This document shows, in pieces, positions 1-11,179 of a stretch of 64,000 nucleotides of DNA. Both the position numbers and the translations under genes were made by a program. Origin of the DNA: Aselliscus stoliczkanus (taxonomy: Eukaryota > Chordata > Mammalia > Chiroptera > Hipposideridae); the NCBI GenBank assembly GCA_033961575.1, contig CM066731.1, forward strand, positions 61,905,501 to 61,969,500. Direction: 5' to 3'. The notes under the pieces are model-generated. The model was not told the origin of the DNA. It did not search any database and worked only from the letters and a program-made list of their open reading frames with translations. Numbering within the stretch: position 1 is the first letter of the stretch; every line of letters begins with the position of its first letter.

Positions 1-476
1 GGTGGTGCTCACAAATAGTAAGATTAAAAAAAGCTAAGGAAGGAGTGCACAAGTATATTAGAATAAATAAAGAATACTGAATAAAAATGCACATGGATTG
101 CCTTCATTTAAAATGAACTGAATTTTTTGTCCTAATTATTTTAACACCTTGGATGTTTATTTCCTCATCAGTTTAGTCTCATCAACATGTAGAATATGAA
201 GTACTTTTTTTAATTAAGAAAGCTACTGAAATAACAGTGACCACTAAAATGATTTTTATGTAACTCAACCTTATTTAATCAGATAAGCTTCAACAGATAC
301 TTAACAACCTTTCTCTGTGCTGGATGATTGCATGCCAAATCCATTAGACGAGCAAACTGCCATTCATTAGGTCTATAATATTTTATTATGCCATCGTGAA
401 TTTTATGCTATTTTTATTTCAAAGACCTATTGACCTTTGAGGGCATGGATGTGCCTTGGAGGAGAGCACATAGGCT

Positions 477-477
477 G

Positions 478-531
<54 letters not shown>
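477..531. repeat. (GATA)n microsatellite
   Basis: About 13 uninterrupted tetranucleotide units (tagatagata...). A pure tract of this length is expected to vary in length between individuals. A second tract of the same motif lies at 24621-24668. The DNA on both sides is A+T-rich and unassigned. Confidence 0.97.
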
Positions 532-2290
532 AGTTTTCAATCCTACTGAATTGACAAAGTACCGAACTCACTTTGGTTTATTTTAGAAATTAGAAGCTGA
601 AGAAATATAACACAAAATTTTATTATAATGGTTTATTCTAATGCATATCTTCCATAATTCGTCCCTCCAATAGTATCTGTTTCTTGTTTTCTGAATAAAT
701 TCACATTCATGATTGCATATATTGCCTATTTATGTTGATTGGTTGGAAGAGTCATCTGTGAGCCAACTAAACCAAAATTAAACCGAGAAACCTAGAAGAC
801 ACAGTTCATGTATTGTAACAACTTTATTGCAACCTGATGTCCCTCTTGAAACCTAGAAAAATCCTTCTATAAGATTCTGAAACACTCAGTGACTATAAAT
901 CACACCTCAGCTGATATTTCTTTTTGTGGATATTTGAGTCAGTGCAAATTCCTAAATGAAATTTTCTTGACATTGGAATATAAACCAAAAAGTGCATAAC
1001 CTTATGCTAGCGTGGTTTTCACAAGGTCATTATTCAGCTCATAATTCAGAGTCTCTAAAAATATGGCAATTTATTTCTCAATGGCATTTGATCCAGGTGT
1101 TTTAATACTTTTATGAGAGTTTTATATCCATTGAACTTCTGTGAAAATTATTGCACTGAATTTTGAGTATCTGCACTGGGTATCTGCACTGAATTTTGAA
1201 TGAGAACTTACCAGTATATGGATATAGAGTGCTTACCTCTATTCAGTGTTGGTGTTAAAAATGTGTGGCTTCCTATGGATTCAGGTACAGGTATTATTCA
1301 AAATAAAATAAAAAACAGGAATGGACACGTGACTATTGCAATTATTCCCCGGGAAAATGGCATTGTAGTATAAGGTGAAATAAGCTTATGCATATTATTT
1401 GAATTATTTGAACTGCCACAGTATATAGACTAATTACAGACTGGTCTAGACAGGAATTTAAATAAAAAATGTCTATTTTGGAATTTTTTTCAGTGAACTA
1501 TGGTTATCTCCTGGGAATTTTTGTATCCTTAGGATATATAATAGTCACAGGGTCCCAATCAAGGGAAAAGAGGAATGACAGCCCCTTGTTGGCCATGCCA
1601 GGCTCCCTTCAGAAAGGGTGCCCTGACCCCAGCAATAGGAATGGAAGGAATAGAGCTGGGATCAGGATGACATTTCTGTCCCCAGCTAGGAGACTGTAAG
1701 CCCATGGAGGACAGGAGACTCTGTCCTGGGAGAAAATATTTGCAAATCATCAACCCTGGTGATGAACTTGTATCTGAAATATGGAGAGAATTCTTAAAAC
1801 TCAACAGTAAGTAAACATACTCAATTTAAAAAACAGGTGGAATGGAGAGGGCTTGGATCCCTTGAGCCTACCGTAATAACTGCAGTTAAGAAATGTTGGT
1901 TGAGTCAAAGCCTGTACCCTCTGTTAAATGTTTATAACCCAGGCAAGGGTCATGGCTCATTCATCTAATTGAACAGCTGCAAGAAGGCCCAGTGCGAGCA
2001 GAAAGCCTGTGTTTCAAAGGCTGTAGTTACTGATTAGTTAGCAGAGAGATGCCCACAGAGTCCCTGCTGCTAATACCTGAAGCAAGGTCTGCACAATGGA
2101 GGGCTTGCAGCGGTGACCATGCCCAGGAGGCAGCATACTGCAGTGCTGAATCACCTGGGAAGGAGGTAGCAGCCAGGCTGTCCTGGGCTAGACTCCAAGG
2201 CCTGCCCCTTAGTACCTGGATACCTTGGCAAAGTGAATGCTTCTGAACCCCAGCTTCTCTATCCTACCAAAAAGATATACTAGCTATGGC
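532..2290. other. No gene seen; A+T-rich unassigned DNA
   Basis: The sequence has frequent stops in all frames and no ORF that looks coding. A short partial tandem duplication sits near 1146-1200, where tatctgcactg and the neighbouring aattttga recur. I recognise no repeat family with confidence, so this is either unique sequence or repeats too decayed to name by eye. The bases before the GATA tract (1-476) look the same. Confidence 0.5.
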
Positions 2291-2294
2291 ATAG

Positions 2295-2380
2295 ACTTAC
2301 TGTGAATGTGAAAGGTGATAATATACATGAGACCTAGTGCATGGTAGCCAGGCAGTAAATGGTAGCTAGGATCACTTATA
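2295..2380 (+). repeat. MIR fragment (3' part)
   Basis: The run from 'actgtgaatgtgaaaggtga' to 'gcatggtagccaggcagtaaatggtag' follows the MIR 3' half: the 'gtgaggattaaatgagataat' region followed by the 'gcacagtgcctggcacatagtaggcgctcaataaa' region. The fragment is short and diverged. Confidence 0.5.
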
Positions 2381-2631
2381 AGGTAATAGCTCTGTCTGCA
2401 GCGAGCAGTGAGTAAACCTTTGCATCTGCGCTCCACAGACTTCTGCCAGAGAAGGGCTGAAGAGACAACAGGTGGGGCAGGAGGGTAACTGATGTCTGCA
2501 GAGAACAGGCAATAGAGGAAAGGGTCAGGAAGGGGTCACATGACTGAACAATACACCTAGTTCCAGAAGCTTCCTGGGCTAGAATGGATCTCAGAGAGTC
2601 TGCACCTCTGATGATGGAGAGCGTTACTTGC

Positions 2632-2865
2632 TATATTTGTTTCCTAGGGATGCCATGACAAACTACCACAAATTATGTGACCTAAAACAACAGAAATTTC
2701 TTTTTTACACAGTTCTGGAAGCTAGAAGTCCAAAATTTAGGTGTCAACAGGGCTCCTTCAGAAATCTGTAGAGGAACCATTCCTTGCCTCTTCCTAGCTC
2801 CTGATGGCTTGCCAATATGTTTTTGTTCAGGGGACATAATCATTCAACCTATACACCTGGTTAGT
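2632..2865 (-). mobile_element. MLT1-type MaLR LTR, antisense, internally deleted
   Basis: Phrases such as 'tttcctagggatgccatgacaaa', 'cctaaaacaacagaaatttc', 'cacagttctggaagctagaagtcc' and 'cattccttgcctcttcctagctcctgatggc' match the 3' half of a mammalian MLT1 LTR read in reverse. The usual ~380-bp element is shortened: the text jumps from the 'gatggcttgcca' region almost directly to the 'gggggac...attcaacct' end. It is a solo LTR fossil, and no internal viral sequence is seen beside it. Confidence 0.8.
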
Positions 2866-3078
2866 ATGAGTTAGAGATCTTCATTGTCATTTTGTACTCA
2901 GTGTGCTTACAAGCACAGATAGCTGCTTGTTTTACAAAGCAAATGTTCTGGCATTCTTGAGCCAAGAGGAAAGTTCCACTCTTGAGATCTCAGGGAGAAG
3001 GAAAACTGCCCTCCTAACCCCCAATGCCCAGCTCCCTCCTTACTGCAGTGTCTCTGTGTCTGTGGCATAAGGCTGGCT

Positions 3079-3103
3079 GGGGGGTGGAGGGGTGGGGTGG
3101 GGG
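3079..3103 (+). other. Candidate G-quadruplex motif
   Basis: Four G runs of 6, 4, 4 and 5 bases are separated by loops of 4, 1 and 1 bases (3079-3084, 3089-3092, 3094-3097, 3099-3103). This satisfies the usual G3+N1-7 folding rule with very short loops. No promoter or gene is recognisable beside it, so any role is unknown. Confidence 0.7.
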
Positions 3104-3162
3104 TGGAACATGGAATGGGCAGCATCTTCATCCTGCAGAGGCCGGCTGCCTTCCGCATCTGG

Positions 3163-3210
3163 ACATGTGATGCTGCCTTCTGGCCAACATGTGATGCTGC
3201 CTTCTGGCCA
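3163..3210. repeat. Perfect 24-bp tandem duplication
   Basis: Two adjacent identical copies (3163-3186 and 3187-3210) start with acatgtgatgctgcc and end with ttctggcca. The copies have no differences, so the duplication is probably recent relative to the surrounding diverged sequence. The unit is a multiple of three and lies in an open frame, but nothing else suggests coding. Confidence 0.95.
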
Positions 3211-3599
3211 AAACTACCAGAAAATTCTGGATCTTCTCACAATGGGCTCAGCCCAGAGGTGGGCAGTGTCAAGCTCATGTGCCAGGAAAAGCTCAGCTCA
3301 CCATGAGTTGGAGGCACCCAGGGGCTTTGCAGTCAGGGCCATGCCCTGAATTACCTGGGAAGCAGGTAGCAGCCTTCTAGGAAGGAGGGATCAGTTGCTG
3401 GGGTGGATGGCTCCCCCTCACTTCCTGTCATAGCTGCTTTCTCTCTTTCTGTCGCCCTGTTCTCCCATTCCATCCCTCCACCCCATCCCCAGTTATCCTC
3501 CATCCTGAGTGTAACCTGTGTGATATCTTACACCAGTATCTGACATGCATGTAAGCTGGGGGTTTTATATTACACAGCTGATGAAAGGACAATCATATG

Positions 3600-3745
3600 G
3601 ACAATGGTTGAGAGTCATGACTCTGGATATTGGCTGAACATTTGAACTTCACCTGGGAAGCTTTTAAAATGCCAATGACTAGGTTTTCCTCAGACTAATT
3701 ACAACAGAATATTTGAGAATAGGACCCCAGCATCAGTGTTCTTGA
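3600..3745. mobile_element. MER5A-like hAT-Charlie fossil
   Basis: The segment with 'cttcacctgggaagcttttaaaatgcc', followed by 'aggaccccagcatcagtgttc', resembles MER5A. That non-autonomous hAT element is nearly palindromic and carries the 'aatcacctggggagctttaaaaat' phrase. Orientation is therefore hard to assign, and the ends are decayed. Confidence 0.55.
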
Positions 3746-3984
3746 TTCCAAATGTTTGATTCTAATATTTAGCCAAAGTTTAAAACTATTGATTTACTAA
3801 GAAGCAGAGTAAAGGGGCTAAGTTACTTATCTAGCTATAGTGTTTGGCCCTCCCTGTAGCTAAGTTAGAAAGTCACTGCAGTAGATTGGGTAAGAGGGTA
3901 AGGGCAGTTAGCGGTGGAGAGGTGAGGCAGCTTCAAGCAGCCATGAAAGCTGAAATCAACAGAGCTTGGAAAGATTGATAGAGA

Positions 3985-4575
3985 GTTAAAAAGGGAGGAG
4001 TCTAGATAATGCCCAGATTTCAGGTTCTATTAAATCAGTACAAAGAAGGCAAGGCAGGGAAAAAAATGATTCTGGTTTTGGGCATATTGAATGTCCTGGG
4101 CTTCTGGAGCTATCTAGATAGCAGTGTTAGATGCTCAGAAGAGAGGTAAGCCAGAGACATTATGTGGGAATCGTTGGCATAAAATGATACCTAAAGCCTT
4201 GGGAGCCAAGGAGATTGTCACGGGAGAGCAGGACTGAGCTGTGGCCAGCACCTGTGTGAGCAGGGCAGAGGGAAGAGGGCCAGCAAAGCAGGCTGAGGAG
4301 TTGCCAGGATAGGAGAACCAGGAGAGTGTCACAAAAGACAAAGGAGCAGACAGTTTCAGGAAGAAAACTAAGGAGCAGGTCAAATAATGATGCTAGATCA
4401 CGGATTATGTGTGTTGAAGTTGGCGACATGGAGGTCAGGGGTGACTTAGGCCTGGCCATTTTAGCAGAGTGCTGGTGGCAGGAGCCAGGCTGCAGTGAGC
4501 TCGAAGAGAGAAATAAGGAAACAGGGACAGCAAATATAGATGACTCTTCTGATAGTGAGTGGACAGAGTGGCTGG
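3985..4575 (-). mobile_element. L2 LINE fragment, antisense
   Basis: The stretch contains 'gattctggttttgggcatattgaatgtcctgggcttctg', 'gttggcataaaatgatacctaaagcc', 'aggagaaccaggagagtgtcac' and 'gacatggaggtcaggggtgac'. These are the antisense phrases of the L2 body that recur in two longer copies in this window (28430-29640 and 31845-33060). The copy is heavily mutated with no open reading frame. It ends at the GT microsatellite. Confidence 0.7.
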
Positions 4576-4601
4576 AGGAGAATGCAGAATTCTGGGAAGG
4601 A

Positions 4602-4603
<2 letters not shown>

Positions 4604-4641
<38 letters not shown>

Positions 4642-4695
4642 TGTGTGTGTGTGTCTGTGTGTGTGTGTCTGTGTGTGTGTGTCTGTGTCTGTGTA
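4604..4695. repeat. (GT)n microsatellite with regular CTG interruptions
   Basis: A GT tract is broken at about 10-12-base intervals by single T-to-C changes (ctgtgtgtgtgt units), giving a higher-order periodicity inside the dinucleotide repeat. The translations VCVCV and SVCVC in this region are artefacts of the repeat. Confidence 0.95.
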
Positions 4696-4847
4696 AGCTA
4701 CAAGGAAGGAATCAGTACCAAGGAAAAGACTGAAACTCCAAGAGAGAGATGTATAATTGATACATCAAGGATCCTAAATGGGAGAGAGTGAATGGTATCT
4801 AGAGATGGTGGAGCTTTGAGCCAGAGGGGTTTTGTTTTGTTTGTGGG

Positions 4848-4891
<44 letters not shown>
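4848..4891. repeat. (GT)n tract ending in GCGCGC
   Basis: This is 44 bases of alternating purine-pyrimidine sequence, mostly GT, with GCG at the left edge and GCGCGC at the right edge. It lies about 150 bases from the interrupted GT tract at 4604-4695. Confidence 0.93.
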
Positions 4892-5147
4892 TTAGAGAAA
4901 CAAGGAACATTTCTATAAGGAGGTATATGGTATAAAAACATTTTCATTTTAACTTTCCTTGTAGGACGCCTTGGGAGGAGCGGGGGGAGGGGGAAAGGAA
5001 CCATGGAGGTTGCTGCTGAAGTTTGGGTTCTGACAGCAGAGAAAAAGTGAGGCTCCCAGGAATAGAAGGAGCCAAGGAGTGTGAGCTGAATCCCAAGAAC
5101 TGTGGAGTTTCAAAGTCAAGGAAATCAAAAGTGGTCTTCAAGTTCAA

Positions 5148-5202
5148 GTTATGACTAGGGTCCTATAGGGCCCCATAGTTATGACTAGGGCACTATAGTA
5201 AG
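5148..5202. repeat. Imperfect tandem duplication
   Basis: 'ttatgactagggtcctatag' is followed after ten bases by 'ttatgactagggcactatag'. These are two direct copies of 20 bases with two mismatches. It looks like a local duplication without a recognised repeat family. Confidence 0.85.
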
Positions 5203-5205
5203 CCA

Positions 5206-7334
5206 AGGTCAGGTGCTCAGTGGGATGTGCATGGTATGGAGGCATAATCAAATATAAAGTGAGGAGAGTCCTAGGAGCCGAGCCTCTCTATCCTTCACCT
5301 GGGTCAGTCATCAAGTTGCAAGACTGCCCACTGCAGAGTCCTCTTTCTCTCTGCTCCAAACAAAGCAGGCCTCACAGTGTCTGTTGAGCAAAAGGAATTA
5401 GGATTTTGGTAAGGTGGCTGGAGGGGAACAGTAATGCCTTGGAATGGCCACTGAGGAGAATAGAAAAGGAAGCTGATGAGGGACAAACAAAAGAGTGGCC
5501 CAGTTAAATTAGAGACTAGAAATTGGGTGCCATCAGCCCTTGAGGTTGAGTGATTGAGCTCATATGTGCTTGGCAGCCCAGGTATAATAACCAACAAACA
5601 GCCTTGTGAGATGGATCCTGCCGGGCAGGAGTCCAGGGCTTGGTGATCCAGGAGGCTGGAGAAAGGATGAGCCAAATAGAAGCAGAAGCAGTATTTATAC
5701 ACTTACAAATATAGCTATATAACCATATACCTAAGGAATGACTCACAGTTCTGGAAATTAACCCCAGCCTGTTGTCAGATCCCCGCTTCCTTCACTCAGG
5801 AAGATCATCTTACCCCATGTTCATTACACAGACCTGTCCATTTCAATTTTCCTTCTTGAAAGGAGACTGTTTCACTCTCTCTTCTCATTGTTTTAAGTTC
5901 TCAGGTAGACAGAGAAGCAGTTGAAGTTCCAGAGTACTTCTGCTGTGAGGACATAAAGCTAAACAGTGATTGAATTGGCAGCCACTGACAAAATCAGGGC
6001 CCACAGTTCCATATTTTTTTAAGAAAGAACATTGGTTATTTCCCATGGAACTTACATTAATGGACAAAATGCAGAACTCCACAAACTAACCTGCTTTGAC
6101 ATTTACTCAAAATATGCCAAGTGCTATGAACTAGATTGCCCCGTTACACTGCTCAGCTCTGCCGGATAATTAAAGGGCAGCTGGAAAATGAGGATAAAAT
6201 CGTGCCAATATTTTACAAGAAGAAATTGTAGGGCTCTCGCTCTCTCTCTCTCTCCTTTGTTTAATGAACTTAGTCTGAACTAATGAGACTGTTATGTCGG
6301 GATTGGGGGTGGGTGGGGACAAAGTGGGAGTATAAGGGAAGGTTGCTTTTTCTCTTGTTTTAAAAAGAGCCTTGTTTATTCTGGTCTGTAAAAGAGTTGG
6401 CGGGATACAGGGAAGTATATGAATCTTTTTTGTTGCAATAGAAAAATCTTCGTTCTTGGCTCATTTATTCTATTTTATGACATTATATTACATTATAAAA
6501 TATGGATGTGAACTCACCCTAAGGAATAAAGAATGCCAGCTCCCTATATTTTTATTGGAAATTAAGACATAAAATATCTTAATGAGAATTTATGAGGAAA
6601 AAAAGAAAAAAGAACCTAGATAATCTGGGCAGAATCCTGCAAAGGAGCCTGCCTCCTCTAGACATTCAATAAATATTAATGGATGGTCGTGAGAATTTAA
6701 ATTTGGTTCTCTGCTCCAGCTCTGCTGCCTTCTTTCTCCTACCACAGTTACCTAAAGTTATGCAGCCATGGTGTGCCAGGCTTTCAACAGAACATATATT
6801 TCTGTCTTTGTTTAGAGTGAATTAACCAAACTACAGCATGGGGGATCAGGAATGCTGTGATCTACAGCATTTGTTAAAATTGAGCAAATCACCATTCTTG
6901 TCTTTGGAAAATGTCAAGGTTGGAGGGTGTGATGGGCGTGGGGCTCTGCCCAGCTCTGAGTGGCATCATCACCATGGGCGGGTGGCCCACGGCTGTTGTG
7001 TTCACGGGAGGACTCACCAGGAGCTTTTTCAGGATAAGTCAGTTGTTCCAAGGCCAGGGGTGATTCCTGGACATCTGAGTGAGACCAGATCCATGTCAAG
7101 GTACAGGGGCAAAGCCATTAGAATTCAGATAAGGTTACCAATGTCGCAGACAGAAGCAAAGAAATTCAGCATGGATGGGTAGAATATTGGAAATTTGGAT
7201 GGCCTCTGCCTAAAACAAATGAATCAGTGGTCCGTATAGTCAATTTGGGTGCATGCCTTGACTTGGTCCTATTTGTTTCTTCTCCGGGGGCTTTATAAGA
7301 TCCTGCATGGTGTAAGGAGAAGCCTGAATTTCAT
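5206..7334. other. No gene seen; mostly unassigned DNA
   Basis: ORFs of up to 132 codons on the minus strand (5304-5702) have no recognisable domain, no splice-site context and no protein-like composition. I treat them as chance ORFs. The stretch holds a (TC)n run at 6232-6255 and a G-run motif at 6305-6328, and otherwise nothing that I can name. Confidence 0.5.
6305..6328 (+). other. Candidate G-quadruplex motif
   Basis: G runs of 5, 3, 4 and 3 bases are separated by loops of 1, 1 and 7 bases, which meets the standard folding rule. It lies about 50 bases downstream of a (CT)n tract on the same strand. Confidence 0.65.
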
Positions 7335-7545
7335 GGAAGGTCTACAGGTTTGGAGCCAGACCAACCCAGCTGGAATCTTAGCCTGAGCACTATTACCTTC
7401 ATGGACTTAAGCAAATGCACTGACCTCTCTGCCCCTCTATTCTCCTAGCTAGAAAGTGGGGATCATAGCTATCTATCAGGTTGTTATGAGCATTAAATGA
7501 GGCAATGTATGAAAGCACCTAGCACCCACAAGTTCCTATATAACT
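7335..7545 (+). repeat. MIR element, near full length
   Basis: The order of phrases follows MIR closely: 'ggtttggagccagaccaaccc...gctggaatctta', then 'actattaccttcatggacttaagcaaatgcactgacctctctgcccctctattctcc', then 'aagtggggatcatagct', then 'gttatgagcattaaatgaggcaatgtatgaaagcacctagcac'. This is an ancient tRNA/CORE-SINE of mammals. Confidence 0.88.
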
Positions 7546-7664
7546 CTTTCTCTCTCTCCCTTTCATGAGTCATCATTCAAACAACTTACATGATGGAGGC
7601 CTATACAGATATCCTTATTTTTCAGACAGAATAAGGAAGACATTCCCTTGCCCAAGTTTCAGTA

Positions 7665-7800
7665 TGTGGATCCCAAATTTAGTCCCTGGCCCAGCAGCAA
7701 TAGTATCACCTGAGAAACTCATGATTGGAAGTCAGAAACCCAACAGCCTGTTTACCAAGCCCTCCAGCTGATGCAGACTGCAGTTTGAAAGCTATTATAT
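7665..7800. mobile_element. MER5-like hAT fossil
   Basis: 'gtccctggcccagcagcaatagtatcacctgagaaactcatgattgga' and 'ctgatgcagactgcagtttgaaagctattat' resemble the reshuffled parts of a MER5A/B element ('agtatcacctgggaactt...'). It is diverged and the edges are uncertain. Confidence 0.5.
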
Positions 7801-8084
7801 TAGGATAAATCAGGTCAGTAACTCACAGTATACAGTGGATATAGAACTCACAGACCTCAGGTAAACAGCTTATACTGAATACAGCCTCCTCTCTACCGCC
7901 CCAGATTCAGCTGGTGTTGGCAATATATAAATTTGAGCAGTGCAGGATTGACCTCAAGTGATGGTACCTAAGTCCTGGACTTCTTGTCAGACTATATTCA
8001 ATCACATATTGTAATCAGGTTTGGGAAACAGATATAGAACTCATCACCTCCCTTTTGCATGAAGCCAATTTTTTTTTTTAATAA

Positions 8085-8370
8085 ACAGGAAGGGAGTTTA
8101 TTTTTTCCAATTTTATTGAGATATACTTGACATATAGCATTGTGTATATAACATTTAAGGCATGCAACATAATGGTTTCTTATATGTCTCTATTAAGAAA
8201 TGATTGCTACAATAAGTTTAGCTAACATCCATCACTTCACATAGTTATTTTTTTTCCTTGTGATGAGAACTTTTAAGATCTACTCTCTTAGCAACTTTTG
8301 AATATATAACACAGTATTGTTAACTTGAGTCACTGTGTTATACAACATGAAGCCATTTCTTAGTGGGCCC
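8085..8370 (-). mobile_element. L1M 3' end, antisense
   Basis: The text runs 'ttccaattttattgagatatacttgacatatagcattgtgtatataa', then 'caataagtttagctaacatccatcac', then 'ttgtgatgagaacttttaagatctactctcttagcaactttt'. This is the classic reverse complement of the 3' end of older mammalian L1 elements. The sense-oriented counterpart of the same region is at 16190-16432. Confidence 0.9.
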
Positions 8371-9704
8371 CATCCCCCACTCTTCCCTTCCTCCCAAATG
8401 TATTTGGTGACTGAGCATCAAACTGGACACTGGGTACTGGGGATGTTTCAATTATTGCAAAGCCTCAGCATCTGCAAAAGAGTTATGACTCTTAACAACA
8501 GTAGCCCAGAGAATAAGCTTCCAAGTGCCTGCAATAGTTCAGCTGGGGATTACAAGGAACAGGGTCAATCTACAATTTTTGACTTCAGCAGTCCAGAGTG
8601 AGATGGACTTAAAGGATTACTGCACTCAATCACAGAGGCCCTGTGTGGAGTGCTGCCTCACTATGCACTTTGAAGTGACTCCTCATCAGTGTCTGTCTTA
8701 CTTTGGGTTAGCTATATACTGCTTCCTCTCCCTCACTGCCTATCCATGGAAGAAAAAAAGACAGCCTTGAACTCTCTGAAACACATGCATTCAAAACTAA
8801 GCCCCTTTTGACAATGCCCAAGGAAGTTGCAAACAAAACCAGCTCTTTCTCTCTTGTACATACAGTGGCCACCAAAGCTTACTCATTGTTCCGTCAAGGC
8901 CACCACTTGCTAGAGTGATTGCTCGAATCTTCAGGGAAGAGACAGTGTTTATAATAAGAGGAAAATGGATTAATCAAAACTCTAGCCTTCAGCTGTCAGC
9001 ACTAGAATACAATATGTCAATCGGAGTGTGAGGTGGCTTTGACAAGAATGTCATCTTGCTTGCTTTAGTCAGTCCTATCTGGAGCAACCTGATTTAAGCA
9101 ATGGTTTTTTCTGCAGCAGATGAATGCATACCAACAAAATCCATTAGCTGTGAAAGTTGTGGCATTGATTTTACAATAAAATGCTGTTGCAAAAGAAGGA
9201 AATCATATTCTAATATCTCTGCTGCTGACAGCCTGCACCAGCCTCAGGAGAGATCTACTTGCAAAAGTATATCCCCTTCTTCATGCACAAATAACTTGTC
9301 TATCTCCATCAGCAGCCTTACTAGAGTCTATAAAATCACCAGCAGGTATATTTAAATTAAACATCTAAAACAAAAAAATTTTAAACTGGCATTACTTCCT
9401 GGGTTTATAGATGTTCATATTTCTGTGGGTTTTTTATGAAATACCTTGTATTACCAATGATAGTTGTGAGTAGTGTTATCCCCCTGTTTTAAACAAACAT
9501 GCCACTGTGTCACCAGTGGTACATCAGGAACCCATTTCAAGGGACTGCGTGTTTCACAGAAGATGTGACTTTCTGACACAGAAAGTGGTCAGGAGAGGGG
9601 CCCCTGTGTTTTTGAAGTCATAAAAGCTTTATCCATAGCTTTCAAATTTTCCAGGCATGAAAGATGTGCCTCTTTTTGTACTGATACCTGCTAGTCCCAT
9701 TCTT
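8371..9704. other. No gene seen; unassigned DNA
   Basis: Short ORFs of 81-88 codons at 8335-8770 and 9101-9355 have no recognisable protein features. The first begins inside the L1 fragment. I recognise no repeat family. Confidence 0.45.
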
Positions 9705-11065
9705 TTGGATTTTTAAAGCATATTTATTATGATATAATTCCATACTACAAAATTCACCATTTAAAGTATAAAAATTTAACGATTTTAGTATACTCAGAGT
9801 TGTGCACCCATCACCACAATCTAAATTTACAACAGATTTATCACCCCAAAAAGAGATTCCATATCCATTAAGGAGTTACTTTCTCCTCTCCTTTCTCAGT
9901 TCTAAACAGCCATTAGTCTACATTTTGATTCTGTTTCATATACATGGAATCATACAATATGCGATCTAGTTTCTTTCACTTAGCATTATGTTTTCAAGGT
10001 TCATCTGCCTTGTAGCATGTATCAGTATTTCATTCCTTTTGATTATCAAATAATGTACCATTATATGGATATACCACATTATATTTATCCATTCATCCAT
10101 GGATTGTTTCCACTTTGGGGCTATTATGAATAATGTTGCTATGAACATTCTTTTACAAGTTTTTGTGTGGACATGTTTTCATTACTCTAGGAGTGAAATT
10201 GCTGGGTCATATGGTACCTCCATGTTTAACATTTTAAGGAATTGCCAAATCATTTTCCTTTCTGCATCCCCATCAGCAATGAATGAGGGTTTCAATTTTT
10301 CCATATCCTCACCAAGGCATGTTATTGTTTGTCTTTTTGATTATAGCCAGCCTAGTGGGTGTGAAGTAGTATCTCACTGTAGTTTTGATTTTCATTTCCC
10401 TAATGGTTAATGGTATTGGGCTTCATTTCGTGTGTTTATTGGCCATTTATTGGGTTGTCAGAAAAGTTATGACATATTTTTTCTATGTTTTTCGTTGCAA
10501 AAATGCGTCATGACTTTTCCAACAACCCAATGTATACCTTCTTTGGAGAAATGTCTATTCAAATCCTTTCTCCAATTTTTAATTGGGTAATTTAACTTTT
10601 TATTATTGAGTTGTAAGAGCTCTTTATATATTCTGAATATAAGCCCCTTATCAGATATATGATTTGGAAATATTTTATCCCTTGCTGTATATTGTCTTTT
10701 CTTGGTATATGTTTTTGTATTTCTGTGCTGTACTATTTGCAGCACAAAAGCTTTTAATTTTGATACAGTTCAGTGTATCTATTTTTTTTCTTTTGTTGCT
10801 TGTGCTTTTTGGTCTCACATCTGAGAAACCATTGCCTACTCCAAGGTCACAAAGGTTTATGCCTGTTTTCATCTAAAAACTTTATAGTTTTAGTTCTTAC
10901 ATTTAGGTCTATGATCCATTTTGAGTTCATTTTTGTGGATGATGTTAGGCGGGGACCCAGCTTCATTCTTTTGCATATGGATATTCAGTTGTCTCAGCAC
11001 CATTTGTTCAAAAGACTGTTCTCCACCCCCACTCCCCACGCTCCCCAGTGAATTGTCTTGGCATC
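9705..11065 (-). mobile_element. L1M 3' region, antisense, interrupted by a MITE
   Basis: About 1.3 kb can be read continuously as the reverse complement of an old mammalian L1 end. Landmarks include 'acaaaattcaccatttaaagtata', 'tgttgctatgaacattcttttacaag', 'gagtgaaattgctgggtcatatggta', 'gattatagccagcctagtgggtgtgaagtagtatctcactg', 'ttggagaaatgtctattcaaatcctttctcc' and 'tagttcttacatttaggtctatgatccattttgagttcattttt'. It ends abruptly near 11065 after 'ttgtcttggcatcc', so the element is 5'-truncated. Frames are broken and no enzyme is encoded. A small mariner-type MITE sits at 10450-10530 between 'ggccattta' and 'tataccttctttggag', which are adjacent in the intact L1. Confidence 0.93.
10450..10530. 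mobile_element. Palindromic mariner-type MITE (81 bp)
   Basis: The terminal inverted repeats are ttgggttgtcagaaaagt on the left and acttttccaacaacccaa on the right, about 18 bases with two or three mismatches. The body continues the palindrome (gttatgac... / ...gtcatgac). TA precedes the left end (10448-10449). The right flank reads TG followed by TA, so one copy of the TA target duplication is probably mutated. It has no coding capacity. The size and structure match MADE1-like elements mobilised by Tc1/mariner transposases. Confidence 0.88.
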
Positions 11066-11179
11066 CTCCTCATTCCTCTGAAAATTAAGTGACGTAAAAA
11101 GACAAAATAGTAAGATTTTCATAGATTAAAAGATTAACTGAGAACCAGATAAGGTGGCTGTGTGTCCCAAATGCTGTTA

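Noticed and set aside
4326..4791. ORFs with long VCVCV or THTHT runs
   Set aside because: GT/CA microsatellite translated in different frames.
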